A stretch of DNA of 64,000 nucleotides from Cognatiyoonia sp965661665 (GTDB taxonomy: Bacteria; Pseudomonadota; Alphaproteobacteria; Rhodobacterales; Rhodobacteraceae), in assembly GCF_965661665.1 (NCBI RefSeq), contig NZ_CBFIEO010000008.1, positions 51,961 to 115,960 on the forward strand. Reading direction: 5' to 3'. The translations under genes and the position numbers were made by a program. Positions 46,868-55,085 of the stretch are shown here, in pieces. The notes below the pieces were generated by a model. The model worked only from the letters and a program-made list of their open reading frames with translations, ran no database searches and was not told the origin of the DNA. How positions within the stretch are numbered: position 1 is the stretch's first letter; every line of letters begins with the position of its first letter.

Positions 46868-46959
46868 AACACAAACTCAGGATTGAAGTCTTCGGGTAAC
46901 GTTTTGGGCGCACAGGCCACTGTGCCTAGGAAAACCGCCAATACGATCAGTCGTGGCAT
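46864..46959 (-). CDS. 31-residue small lipoprotein
   Basis: Short gene encoding MPRLIVLAVFLGTVACAPKT... (31 residues). It is a signal sequence with lipobox GTVAC and a 15-residue acidic mature tail (PEDFNPEFVF end). GGAGGT lies 6 bp before the ATG, inside the end of the upstream aspartic protease gene, so the two are coupled. Its stop overlaps the holC stop from the opposite strand. Function unknown. Confidence 0.65.
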   Translation of the reverse strand: MPRLIVLAVFLGTVACAPKTLPEDFNPEFVF

Positions 46960-46962
46960 CAC

Positions 46963-47541
46963 CTACCTCCGCAAAACCAATTCGCCACCTCGGATCTCAA
47001 TGCTTTCAAATCCGTTGAGATAGGTCATCCCCAAAAGCGACCCATCCATATCGCCACCATTCACCACAGCGCGGACATTGGCGTCGACGACGCCACCTAG
47101 TTCCACCGTGTCTAGGATGATCGGCGCTGTGCGCACGATGCCATTGGCGGTTTGGGCGCTGCCAAAATATCGAAGATCGGCCAAATCAATACCAATCTTT
47201 GCGGCATCCTCTCGGCTTAGAACCACTTGTGAGGCGCCTGTATCAACGATGAAATCAACCGGTCGGTCATTGATCGCGAGCGTTAGGTGGTAATGGCCGT
47301 TGTTGTCTCGTGGGACGACCACCTCATCAGCCCCGACAAACTGCTGTTGGGGGGCGACTGTGGACCGAATGTCACCCCACATGCCCACGGCCGCGATGAC
47401 GCCCACAAAGATGAGGCCCCAGATCATGGCTTGCTGCGCGACCTTTCCCATCTGGCCTCGGTTCGCGACGATATAGCTGCCTGTAATGGCAGCGCCGAGC
47501 AGGCCAAGAAAGGCCAAGTTTGCAATCTGATCACCAGTCAT
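46963..47541 (-). CDS. Clan AA aspartic protease (TIGR02281 family)
   Basis: A 192-residue membrane-anchored retropepsin-like protease. Two membrane helices lie near residues 8-25 and 38-55. The catalytic motif is FIVDTGASQVVLS, and the flap/second region is SLLGMTYLNGF. Probably faces the periplasm. Followed without a gap by the small lipoprotein gene. Confidence 0.9.
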   Translation of the reverse strand: MTGDQIANLAFLGLLGAAITGSYIVANRGQMGKVAQQAMIWGLIFVGVIAAVGMWGDIRSTVAPQQQFVGADEVVVPRDNNGHYHLTLAINDRPVDFIVDTGASQVVLSREDAAKIGIDLADLRYFGSAQTANGIVRTAPIILDTVELGGVVDANVRAVVNGGDMDGSLLGMTYLNGFESIEIRGGELVLRR

Positions 47542-47557
47542 GACTTTGATATAGGGG

Positions 47558-48184
47558 TTAGTCCGTCAGACCAAAACCCTGCAATCCGTCCAAGATGAAC
47601 TGTACGGAGAGTGCGGCCAGCAACATGCCTAGAAGTCGTGTGACCACATTGATGCCTGTTTTGCCCAAAAGCCGCTCAATCGGGTTGGCTATGTTGAAGA
47701 GGATGAAGACCAGCATAACCACAGCCAACATCACACCAATCGTTGCGCCAAATCCGGCGACACCCTCCGATTGACCAGCGAGCAGGATGATCGTCGCAAT
47801 CGCACCGGGCCCAGCAATCAGCGGGATCGCCAGCGGGAAAACGGATGGGTCGTGCACGATGGCGGTTGATTCATCTGACGTATCCTGCCGCCGTGCCTGA
47901 CGGCGTTCGAACAACATGTCAAGCGCGGTCAAGAACAGCAGTACCCCCCCGGCGATCTGGAAGGCGGGCATGGAAATGCCAATAAAGCCAAGAAGTTGTT
48001 CGCCAAAGAGCGCAAAAACAATCAAGATGCCGACGGCGACGGAACAGGCGCGCAAAGCAATGCCACGCCTCTCCTTCGCTGAAAGCCCAGGCGTCATGGC
48101 AATGAACAGCGGGGCCATTCCGATGGGGTCAATGACGACAAAAAGCGCGGTAAAGGCCGCGATCAATTCAGGGATTGTTGTCAT
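47558..48184 (-). CDS. MarC family membrane protein
   Basis: A 208-residue, six-helix integral membrane protein (PF01914). Helices include LIAAFTALFVVIDPIGMAPLF and FPLAIPLIAGPGAIATIIL, the conserved glycine/proline-rich block. Function unknown despite the MarC name. Its start overlaps the ABC-F stop by 4 bp. Confidence 0.92.
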   Translation of the reverse strand: MTTIPELIAAFTALFVVIDPIGMAPLFIAMTPGLSAKERRGIALRACSVAVGILIVFALFGEQLLGFIGISMPAFQIAGGVLLFLTALDMLFERRQARRQDTSDESTAIVHDPSVFPLAIPLIAGPGAIATIILLAGQSEGVAGFGATIGVMLAVVMLVFILFNIANPIERLLGKTGINVVTRLLGMLLAALSVQFILDGLQGFGLTD

Positions 48185-50031
48185 CGTGCTTCCGCGTCTT
48201 CCAGTTTCTCAAGCGCAGTCATCCAGAGCGCTTCGGCGCGGTCAACAGCTTCCATAACTTCAGCGTATTTTTTGTTCCAAGTTTCCAGCTCACCAATCCG
48301 GCTATCCTCGTATAGCGCCGGGTCGGCCAGTTTGGTCGCAAGCTTGTCGCGCATGTCGTTGATCTTGTTCACGCGTTCTTCACATTTGCGCACGTCCGCT
48401 TTGAGGGCGAGCATGACATCACGGGACGGCTTAGGTTTTTTCGGTTTGGCCGCGGCCTTTGCGATGTCCTTTTCGGAACTCAGCAACATCTTGCGATAGG
48501 CGGGTAGGTCGTCGTCGTAAGGGGCGACGCGCCCGTCTTTGACTAGCCAGAGTCGGTCCGCGACCATGCTCAGCAAGTGCATATCGTGGCTGACGAGGAT
48601 CACCGCGCCGGCGTACTTGGTCAGTGCTTCGACCAGCGCCTCCCTGCTTTCGATGTCGAGGTGGTTGGTCGGTTCGTCCAAGATCAGCAGATGCGGCGCG
48701 GGCAGGGTGGCCAGCAGGAGCGACAACCGCGCTTTTTGCCCACCGGAGAGCCGTCCAACGTCCGTTTCTGCCTGATCCGCGCCAAGACCAAATCCGGCCA
48801 ACCGTGCGCGCAGTTTGGCCTCTTGCTCATCGGGGCGCTCACGACGCAAGTGTTCGAGTGGCGTCTCTTCGATATGGAGTTCATCCACCTGATGCTGGGC
48901 GAAAAACCCAATGCGTAGTTTCTTGGATGACGTCATCTGCCCATGTTTGGCATCCAACCGACCAGATAACAGCTTGGATAAGGTGGATTTGCCTTCGCCA
49001 TTGCGACCCAGCAGCGCGATCCGATCGTCTTGGTCAATCCGCAGGTTCAACTTGTCGAGAACGATTTTATCCTCGTACCCGACACCAACACCTTCGGTTG
49101 CGATGATGGGTGGGGACAGTTCTTCTGGCTCTGGGAAGGTAAAGACCGTGCGGGCGGCGTCTTCTGGGGCGCGGATTGTCTCCATCTTCTCCAGCATTTT
49201 GACGCGCGACTGCGCTTGCTTGGCTTTGGAGGCTTTCGCTTTGAACCGATCCACGAAGGCTTGCATATGGGCGCGTTTGTCGGCCTGCTTCTTGGCTTGC
49301 GCTGCAAGAAGGGCGCGTTTTTCAGCCCTTTGACGTGCGAACTGGTCGTAGGGGCCGTTGTAGAAAGTAAGGCCCTTGTCCTCCAAATGCAGGATGCCAT
49401 CAACGGACCGGTTCAAAAGCTCCCGGTCATGGCTGACAATCAAGACGGTGTGGGGATAGCGAACAAGGTAGCTTTCCAGCCAGAGCGCGCCTTCAAGGTC
49501 CAGATAGTTGGTCGGCTCGTCCAGCAGCAATAGGTCGGGTTCAGAGAACAAGACAGCTGCAAGGGCAACGCGCATCCGCCAGCCGCCAGAAAAGGCGGAA
49601 CAAGGCATCTTTTGTTCGGCGTCGGGGAACCCCAGCCCCTTCAAGATCGATGACGCCCGCGCTTCTGCCGACCACGCGTTGATGTCGCTCAAGCGGGTCT
49701 GTATATCGGCGATCCGCGCCGGATCGGTCGCGGTTTCCGCCTCTGTCAGCAGATCAGCACGCTCAACATCTGCAGCTAGAACTGTGTCGATAAGGGACAC
49801 CTCATTCCCAGGCACCTCTTGGCTCACGCCGCCGATTTTCCACCCTTTGGGGATATCGACATCGCCTGTGTCTAAAACCATCTCCCCACGGATCACGCGG
49901 AAAAGGGTGGTCTTGCCGGTCCCGTTCCGTCCGACCAGGCCGACCTTATGCCCTGTGGCGATTACGACGGAGGCGTTCTCGACCAGCGTGCGGCCTTCGA
50001 TGGAATAGGTGATGTCGGTCAAGCGAAGCAT
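48181..50031 (-). CDS. ABC-F family ATPase
   Basis: A 616-residue ribosome-associated type ABC-F ATPase with two nucleotide-binding domains. Walker A is GRNGTGKTT and GRNGEGKST; signatures are FSGGWRMRV and LSGGQKARL; Walker B is LLLLDEPTN and LLILDEPTN. The linker (KKQADKRAHMQAFVDRFKAKASKAKQA) and Lys-rich C-terminal coiled coil match the YheS-like subgroup. It is a second, distinct ABC-F protein from the one at 27.4 kb. Confidence 0.9.
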   Translation of the reverse strand: MLRLTDITYSIEGRTLVENASVVIATGHKVGLVGRNGTGKTTLFRVIRGEMVLDTGDVDIPKGWKIGGVSQEVPGNEVSLIDTVLAADVERADLLTEAETATDPARIADIQTRLSDINAWSAEARASSILKGLGFPDAEQKMPCSAFSGGWRMRVALAAVLFSEPDLLLLDEPTNYLDLEGALWLESYLVRYPHTVLIVSHDRELLNRSVDGILHLEDKGLTFYNGPYDQFARQRAEKRALLAAQAKKQADKRAHMQAFVDRFKAKASKAKQAQSRVKMLEKMETIRAPEDAARTVFTFPEPEELSPPIIATEGVGVGYEDKIVLDKLNLRIDQDDRIALLGRNGEGKSTLSKLLSGRLDAKHGQMTSSKKLRIGFFAQHQVDELHIEETPLEHLRRERPDEQEAKLRARLAGFGLGADQAETDVGRLSGGQKARLSLLLATLPAPHLLILDEPTNHLDIESREALVEALTKYAGAVILVSHDMHLLSMVADRLWLVKDGRVAPYDDDLPAYRKMLLSSEKDIAKAAAKPKKPKPSRDVMLALKADVRKCEERVNKINDMRDKLATKLADPALYEDSRIGELETWNKKYAEVMEAVDRAEALWMTALEKLEDAEAR

Positions 50032-50163
50032 GAATGCGCAGTGCCTTAACTCTCAAGGGGCGTCAATCCAGCAGATGTTAGCGCTTCCCATAGCGCGGGA
50101 CCCATGCTAGTGCGCGGCCATATCAGATTTCGAGCCAAATCGCCCACATCCAAAGGAACTCAC

Positions 50164-50586
50164 ATGGCTATCCAACGCACGTTTTCGATCATCAAACCAG
50201 ACGCAACAAAGCGGAACCTGACTGGTCAAATCATTGCCAAGTTTGAAGAGGCTGGTCTGCGCATAGTAGCGTCCAAGCGTATTCAACTGACACTGGCACA
50301 GGCGCAGCACTTTTATGGCGTTCACAAAGAGCGTCCGTTCTTTGACGAGCTTTGCGAATTCATGATTTCTGAGCCAATTGTGGTTCAGGTTCTTGAAGGC
50401 GAAGATGCGATTGCCAAAAACCGCGAAGTTATGGGCGCCACAAACCCAGCAGACGCAGCCGACGGCACCATCCGCCAAGAGTTTGCGCTGTCCGTTGGTG
50501 AAAACTCCGTTCACGGTTCCGATGCACCAGAAACAGCCGCAGAAGAGATTGCTTTCTTCTTCTCCGGTCTTGAGCTGGTTGGCTAA
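50164..50586 (+). CDS. ndk: Nucleoside diphosphate kinase
   Basis: Balances NTP pools. Length 140 residues from ATG 50164 (MAIQRTFSIIKPDATKRN) after AAAGGAAC. The phospho-His is in NSVHGSDAPETA near residue 116. An in-frame start 60 bp upstream has no family match. Confidence 0.97.
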   Translation: MAIQRTFSIIKPDATKRNLTGQIIAKFEEAGLRIVASKRIQLTLAQAQHFYGVHKERPFFDELCEFMISEPIVVQVLEGEDAIAKNREVMGATNPADAADGTIRQEFALSVGENSVHGSDAPETAAEEIAFFFSGLELVG

Positions 50587-50609
50587 TTTAACAGTCTGTT
50601 AAGCTATTT

Positions 50610-50648
50610 GACGGTCGCGTGGCTCAATGCGGGCGCGGCCGTCTTTTT
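50610..50648 (+). terminator. Rho-independent terminator after ndk
   Basis: Stem GACGG.CGCG / CGCG.CCGTC with a loop of about 16 nt, followed by TTTTTG (T tract 50643-50647). Located 24 bp after the ndk stop. Confidence 0.8.
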
Positions 50649-51242
50649 GTTTCTAAAGATGATTAATCTTTTAATATAACGGGTTAAGCAGCATTTGTAC
50701 GAACGACGTTTGAGTGTCTTTCCCAATCAGAATACGAACTGGTCCGAAAAAACTGGATAACCTGACCATTTGGTCTGCAGCAACCTATACGGTAGTTCGG
50801 CTGGCATATGAGTTCTTAGGTAAATGAGTCGGTTTCGGTTCTCGAGTTTGTGCGATCCACGTTGGATCATTATTGGGAAGTGATCAGTACCCACGCTTTG
50901 GCGGTCGGCAGTTAGTTTATAGCTTGCTATATTGGTTGCCCCAAATATCGAACGAGAATTCAAAGGCGTCTCTGAAGAGGCGCCTTTCCGATTCGATGGT
51001 GCCGACTTCACACTCGAAACAGTCTGTTTCAACAAAAAGGCCTCCACCTGTCCCAATAGACCATTGTTGGTCTCACGCATTTTGTCTAAGTCCACGCCAA
51101 CGGTTGTTAAACAGTTGCTGGTTGGTTTTTGAAGAGTATTCCGACGGTTTGGGACCACCGCGCAAAATTGATGTTACGCGCGCTGTGAGAGTTGCCGGTC
51201 AATCAATGTTCGATTGATTAAGTTTTTAAAAAGTCACGCCCC
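50649..51242. other. Gene-free AT-rich stretch with strong hairpin
   Basis: About 590 bp with no convincing gene. Two overlapping open frames (143 codons minus, 50727-51158; 114 codons plus, 50873-51217) lack ribosome sites and any family resemblance. The region contains an 11-bp stem (50962-50972 AAAGGCGTCTC / 50977-50987 GAGGCGCCTTT, loop TGAA, one G-U pair) and a smaller GATCCA-CGT-TGGATC hairpin at 50854-50868. It could hold a non-coding RNA or a decayed gene. Confidence 0.35.
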
Positions 51243-51632
51243 TTATAGGGCAGATAAATTGAAAGGGTGTTCCTCGGCGGGAGCGCCCTTTAGTTCTGGG
51301 GTCAGCCTTTTTGAAGCCACCACACCGATTTGATCAAGGATCCTTTCAAACTCTGATTGGTCTTGATCAAAATGCTTTGCCTTCAGCGTATCAAATCTTT
51401 TGCGCAGCTTCTTCTTCTCCTCGCCCTTGCAGTCGTTCCAAGGGCGACCCTGTAGGGCCATATGAAGAACGTAGTAACCTATGAAGTGTGGTTTCGTGCC
51501 GCCTTCCAGCAGTTTACAATAGGCCACATCTGCACCGAGCGCACGAAGCTCTTCCGCCGTCTTGATCCCGACGGCCGTAAGCGCATCGGCAAAGGTCGGT
51601 CCGATGTTTCTAATAGAGATCAGTTCGGTCAT
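51243..51632 (-). CDS. TfoX C-terminal domain protein
   Basis: A 129-residue protein with the helix-hairpin-helix TfoX-C domain: ISIRNIGPTFADALTAVGI and TAEELRALGADVAYCKLLEGG. In gammaproteobacteria full TfoX/Sxy activates competence; this protein lacks the N-terminal domain, so its role is unknown. Its ATG overlaps the stop of the 58-residue gene upstream (ATGA). Confidence 0.82.
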   Translation of the reverse strand: MTELISIRNIGPTFADALTAVGIKTAEELRALGADVAYCKLLEGGTKPHFIGYYVLHMALQGRPWNDCKGEEKKKLRKRFDTLKAKHFDQDQSEFERILDQIGVVASKRLTPELKGAPAEEHPFNLSAL

Positions 51633-51805
51633 GCCGCAGGATAACTAGCCAGCGTGCGACGTGCCAGTGTGAAAAACTTGGACCACTCAAGGCGGCGTAC
51701 GATGCTTGCGAAATCCGTAAAGATCGGCTTGGGCTTCGGTGGTGAAGGTTTCTTATCGCCCGCGGATGGCATCGGTTTAACGGGTGTTGGTTTGGACTTG
51801 GCCAT
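51629..51805 (-). CDS. 58-residue basic proline-rich protein
   Basis: Encodes MAKSKPTPVKPMPSAGDKK... then FTDFASIVRRLEWSKFFTLARRTL and ends SYPAA. It is Lys/Pro-rich first, then an amphipathic basic helix. AAAGGG lies 9 bp before the ATG, and the TGA overlaps the TfoX-C start, supporting a coupled two-gene unit. No family recognised. Confidence 0.6.
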   Translation of the reverse strand: MAKSKPTPVKPMPSAGDKKPSPPKPKPIFTDFASIVRRLEWSKFFTLARRTLASYPAA

Positions 51806-51929
51806 GATACATACCCTTTCTTCCTCATTACAATGAACACAAAAAACGTGCTCTCATGAGAAACAATCACACAGCATTATGTCCAGAATTGGCGCCCTAT
51901 TGGTTAAATATGTGAAATAATCGTATCGA

Positions 51930-52514
51930 TTAGCGATGTTCTGTTTCAAACCAGTCATCAATGCGCGCCTTCAACAGGCTCCAAATCTTGGGAAAACCAC
52001 GCCGTACTTTCACACCAACGCGACGTTCGATCTGTTCGTGCGTCACTTGATACTCGTGCCAACTACCGCCGCCAGACTCGAGATTGGCGACAACAGGCTG
52101 CACGCGGTCGAGGGATTTGGCAAAGATCGCGTCGTCACTTTCCGCGGCTTCAAATTCTTCCCACAGGCTGCGATAATCATCCCGCTGGTCAGCGGGCAGA
52201 AGGCCGAAGATTCGATCTGCTGCGGCCTGCTCCAACTGTTCCATCTCAACCGGATCGTGATTGCCGTGGATGGGGTTGTCGCCTGCATCAATCTCAACAA
52301 CGTCATGCAGCAAGAGCATTTTGATCACTCGTTCAACGCGTACGGGCCTTTCGGCATGCTCCGCCATCGTCAAAGCGTAAAGCGCGATATGCCAGCTGTG
52401 TTCGGCTGAATTCTCGCGGCGGCTGCCGTCGTTCAGGGTTGTTCCGCGTGTGACTGTTTTGAGCTTGTCGACTTCAATCAGAAAATTCAATTGGCGTTCA
52501 AGTCGGTTGCTCAT
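51930..52514 (-). CDS. HD-domain phosphohydrolase
   Basis: A 194-residue HD-family hydrolase (PF13023-like, related to YfbR 5'-deoxynucleotidases). Metal ligands are in NSAEHSWHIALYALT and KMLLLHDVVEIDAGD, with a C-terminal Asp in AKSLDRVQPVV. It probably removes phosphate from nucleotides; the substrate is unknown. Last gene of a three-gene unit with the 79-residue protein and the alpha/beta hydrolase. Confidence 0.87.
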   Translation of the reverse strand: MSNRLERQLNFLIEVDKLKTVTRGTTLNDGSRRENSAEHSWHIALYALTMAEHAERPVRVERVIKMLLLHDVVEIDAGDNPIHGNHDPVEMEQLEQAAADRIFGLLPADQRDDYRSLWEEFEAAESDDAIFAKSLDRVQPVVANLESGGGSWHEYQVTHEQIERRVGVKVRRGFPKIWSLLKARIDDWFETEHR

Positions 52515-52522
52515 AAATGGCG

Positions 52523-52762
52523 CTATTCTGCGGCAGCGTCGTCTTTGCCCGCGCGTTTTGCTTTTGATTCAGCAATCATCTCCCGCGCGCGCGTTTCAGC
52601 GCGCCTAACGCGAATATCCGTCAAGAACGCCTCTTCCATTGACTGCGATGACGCACCAAGCATAACCGCGATGCGATCGACGAGCTTTTCGTCGCCGGAG
52701 GCAGCTGCTTGAGCCAATGCCTCATCCGCAAGGCGCAAACCCAAATCGTCAATAAAGCTCAT
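52523..52762 (-). CDS. 79-residue conserved helical protein
   Basis: A small protein rich in Ala, Glu and Arg (FIDDLGLRLADEALAQAAAS; RVRRAETRAREMIAESKAK), predicted mostly helical, soluble. Its ATG overlaps the stop of the alpha/beta hydrolase gene (TAATG). It looks like a short conserved roseobacter protein but no function is known to me. Confidence 0.7.
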   Translation of the reverse strand: MSFIDDLGLRLADEALAQAAASGDEKLVDRIAVMLGASSQSMEEAFLTDIRVRRAETRAREMIAESKAKRAGKDDAAAE

Positions 52763-53415
52763 TAGCGGGTCGTCTCCGTCAGGCGGCGGCGCACATAGGT
52801 TTGCACATGGTCAATCATCGGATCCATGTGTGGGTCCTCAAAAAAGTGACCCGCGCCTTCCATCTCTTCATGCGTGATGGTGATGCCTTTTTGCTCATGC
52901 AGCTTGTTAACGAGCGTAACAGTGTCCGCGGGCGGGGCCACCCGGTCGTTTGACCCGTTGATGATCAGACCGGAGGACGGGCAGGGTGCCAAGAAGCTGA
53001 AGTCATACATGTTGGCTGGCGGTGAGACGGAGATGAAGCCCGTAATTTCTGGCCGGCGCATCAAAAGCTGCATGCCGATCCAAGCGCCAAAGGAGAATCC
53101 TGCAACCCAGCAATGCTTGGAGTTGGAGTTCATCGACTGTAGATAGTCGAGCGCAGAGGCTGCATCAGACAGCTCACCCACACCTTGGTCATATTCACCT
53201 TGGCTGCGGCCCACGCCACGGAAGTTAAACCGCAAGCAGGTGAAGCCCATCTCATGAAAAGCATAGTGCAGGTTATACACCACGCGGTTGTTCATCGTGC
53301 CGCCAAACTGCGGATGGGGATGAAGGATGATAGCGATTGGGGCGTCGCGGTCTTTTTGGGGGTGGTAGCGACCTTCGAGGCGACCCTCTGGGCCAGGAAA
53401 GATGACTTCAGGCAT
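52762..53415 (-). CDS. Alpha/beta hydrolase
   Basis: A 217-residue serine hydrolase of the short dienelactone-hydrolase-like type. The oxyanion region is ILHPHPQFGGTMNN and FRGVGRSQGEYD; the nucleophile Ser is in GFSFGAWIG; the likely Asp is in NGSNDRVAPP and His in GAGHFFEDP. Substrate unknown. It is divergent from the suf operon across the Irr-box promoter region. Confidence 0.87.
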   Translation of the reverse strand: MPEVIFPGPEGRLEGRYHPQKDRDAPIAIILHPHPQFGGTMNNRVVYNLHYAFHEMGFTCLRFNFRGVGRSQGEYDQGVGELSDAASALDYLQSMNSNSKHCWVAGFSFGAWIGMQLLMRRPEITGFISVSPPANMYDFSFLAPCPSSGLIINGSNDRVAPPADTVTLVNKLHEQKGITITHEEMEGAGHFFEDPHMDPMIDHVQTYVRRRLTETTR

Positions 53416-53441
53416 TTCGATCCATTATCAGTGATCCTATC

Positions 53442-53479
53442 TTGACAAAAAGAGTAGGGTAATTTAGAAACATTCTAAA
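53442..53479 (+). promoter_or_regulatory. suf promoter with overlapping Irr box (ICE)
   Basis: Perfect palindrome TTTAGAA-ACA-TTCTAAA (53463-53479) matches the Irr/iron-control-element consensus TTTAGAAnnnTTCTAAA. A candidate -35 TTGACA (53442-53447) with 17-bp spacing places -10 TAGAAA (53465-53470) inside the box, so binding would block transcription. It lies about 90 bp before iscR, suggesting iron/haem-dependent repression of the suf operon. Confidence 0.82.
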
Positions 53480-53570
53480 TCCGAGCATTGGCTGCCGGAC
53501 ACGGTTAACCTGACCTAATCAGGTGACGGGGTAACGTCAATAAAATTGAGCTTCGGGTGGGGGTGTCGTC

Positions 53571-54029
53571 ATGAAATTAAGCACGAAAGGCCGCTATGCA
53601 ATGGTCGCGCTCGCCGATCTTGCGCTTCAGCCTGAAAGTGCGCTCACCAATCTCACGGAAATCTCAAAGCGGCAGGACATCTCCCTTGCGTATCTTGAAC
53701 AGCTTTTTGTGAAGCTACGTCGGGCGGAGCTGGTCGTATCCGTGCGTGGGCCCGGTGGAGGGTATCGTCTGGCGCGCCCGTCTTCTGAGATCAGGGTGTC
53801 AGAAATTTTTGGCGCCGTCGATGAAACCGTCAGCGCGATGCATAAGGGGGCAGGAGCCTCTGGCGCAGCGTCTGGCAGTCAGGCGCAGTCGTTGACCAAT
53901 CGCCTTTGGGAAGGTCTCTCGGCGCACGTCTATGTGTTTTTGCATCAGGCGCGGTTGTCCGATGTTGTGGGCAACGGACTCGCACCGTGTCCTGCTGTAC
54001 CAGCACTCTTTGAGGTGGTCGACGAATGA
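53571..54029 (+). CDS. iscR: Rrf2 family regulator IscR, cysteine-poor
   Basis: A 152-residue winged-helix regulator heading the Fe-S operon. The DNA-binding domain is MKLSTKGRYAMVALADLAL with YLEQLFVKLRRAELVVSVRGPGGGY. Where E. coli IscR has three cluster-binding Cys near residues 92-104, this protein reads HKGAGASGAASGSQAQS, with no Cys. Its only Cys is in LAPCPAVPALF near residue 141. Rhodobacter IscR is known for the same atypical ligation. The stop overlaps the cysteine desulfurase start. Confidence 0.93.
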   Translation: MKLSTKGRYAMVALADLALQPESALTNLTEISKRQDISLAYLEQLFVKLRRAELVVSVRGPGGGYRLARPSSEIRVSEIFGAVDETVSAMHKGAGASGAASGSQAQSLTNRLWEGLSAHVYVFLHQARLSDVVGNGLAPCPAVPALFEVVDE

Positions 54030-55063
54030 ACAAGCGTGTCTACCTTGACCACAATGCCACCACGCCGCTTCGGGCTGAGGCAAAGGCCGCGATGCGTGAC
54101 GCGATGGATGTTGTCGGCAACCCGTCTTCTGTTCACGCCGAAGGACGCGCGGCGAAGGCCATTGTTGAGAAAGCCCGTGCTCAGGTCGCGGAAGCGATGG
54201 GCGCAGGGACTGCGGATATCGTCTTTGTCTCCGGCGCGACGGAAGCCGCGGCGCTTGCGCTGGCGGGGCGTGGTCTGAAGGCTAGCGGGTTGGAGCATGA
54301 AGCGGTCTTGGGGTGGGTTGATGCTACGCTTCCGGTCGTTGATGGCTGCGTCGTTGTTGACGATCCCGACGCGTCTGTCGTTCAGCTCGCAAACTCCGAA
54401 ACTGGGATTATCCAAAAGCTGCCCGAAGGGCTTGCCGTGTCTGACGTCACGCAAGCGGTCGGCAAGCTGCCGTTGTCCTACAGCTGGGCGGGTGTCGAGA
54501 TAATGTTCCTCGCCGGACACAAGTTTGGCGGGCCGAAGGGGACAGGCGCGATCATCATTCCTCAGGGTTATGATTTGCAGGCCAGATTAACCGGCGGTGG
54601 GCAGGAAATGGGACGGCGGTCTGGCACGGAAAATGTTGTTGGATTGGCCGGACTTGGTGCGGCGATCACCGCCGCTGTCAAGGATTTGGCTGATGGCGCG
54701 ATGGACCGGGTTGCGAAACTTAGAAATATTCTAGAAAAGGCCATTGAGGATGCTGCGCCCAATGCTATTTTCATAGGGAAAGAGCGCGAGCGGCTGCCGA
54801 ATACCTCCTGCTTTATCGCCCCCGATTGGAAGGGTGAAACGCAGGTCATGGCGATGGACTTGGCGGGATTTGCGGTATCAGCGGGGTCAGCGTGTTCCAG
54901 CGGCAAAGTCAAGGCGAGCCGCGTGTTGCAGGCGCTTGGATACGATGACGATATGGCGAGCTCTGCGCTGCGCGTATCGTTGGGGGTCGACACCTCCGAA
55001 AAAGATGTTTTGCGCTTCGCTGAAGCGTGGACCAAGAAACGTTTAGGTCGGCGCGCTGCATGA
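54026..55063 (+). CDS. Cysteine desulfurase (NifS/IscS type)
   Basis: PLP enzyme that takes sulfur from cysteine for cluster assembly. Length 345 residues, shorter than IscS (about 404). The N-terminus is YLDHNATTPLRAEA, the PLP Lys is in FLAGHKFGGPKGTGAI and the persulfide Cys in SAGSACSSGKVKASRVL. It overlaps iscR by 4 bp. A second desulfurase of the SufS type ends the operon. An Irr-like sequence lies within this gene (54719-54735). Confidence 0.92.
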   Translation: MNKRVYLDHNATTPLRAEAKAAMRDAMDVVGNPSSVHAEGRAAKAIVEKARAQVAEAMGAGTADIVFVSGATEAAALALAGRGLKASGLEHEAVLGWVDATLPVVDGCVVVDDPDASVVQLANSETGIIQKLPEGLAVSDVTQAVGKLPLSYSWAGVEIMFLAGHKFGGPKGTGAIIIPQGYDLQARLTGGGQEMGRRSGTENVVGLAGLGAAITAAVKDLADGAMDRVAKLRNILEKAIEDAAPNAIFIGKERERLPNTSCFIAPDWKGETQVMAMDLAGFAVSAGSACSSGKVKASRVLQALGYDDDMASSALRVSLGVDTSEKDVLRFAEAWTKKRLGRRAA

Positions 55064-55085
55064 TGCGCGTCAGAGAGGTCACAAA

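Noticed and set aside
50727..51217. Two overlapping frames of 143 and 114 codons
   Set aside because: No start signals, no family features; more likely chance in a non-coding region.
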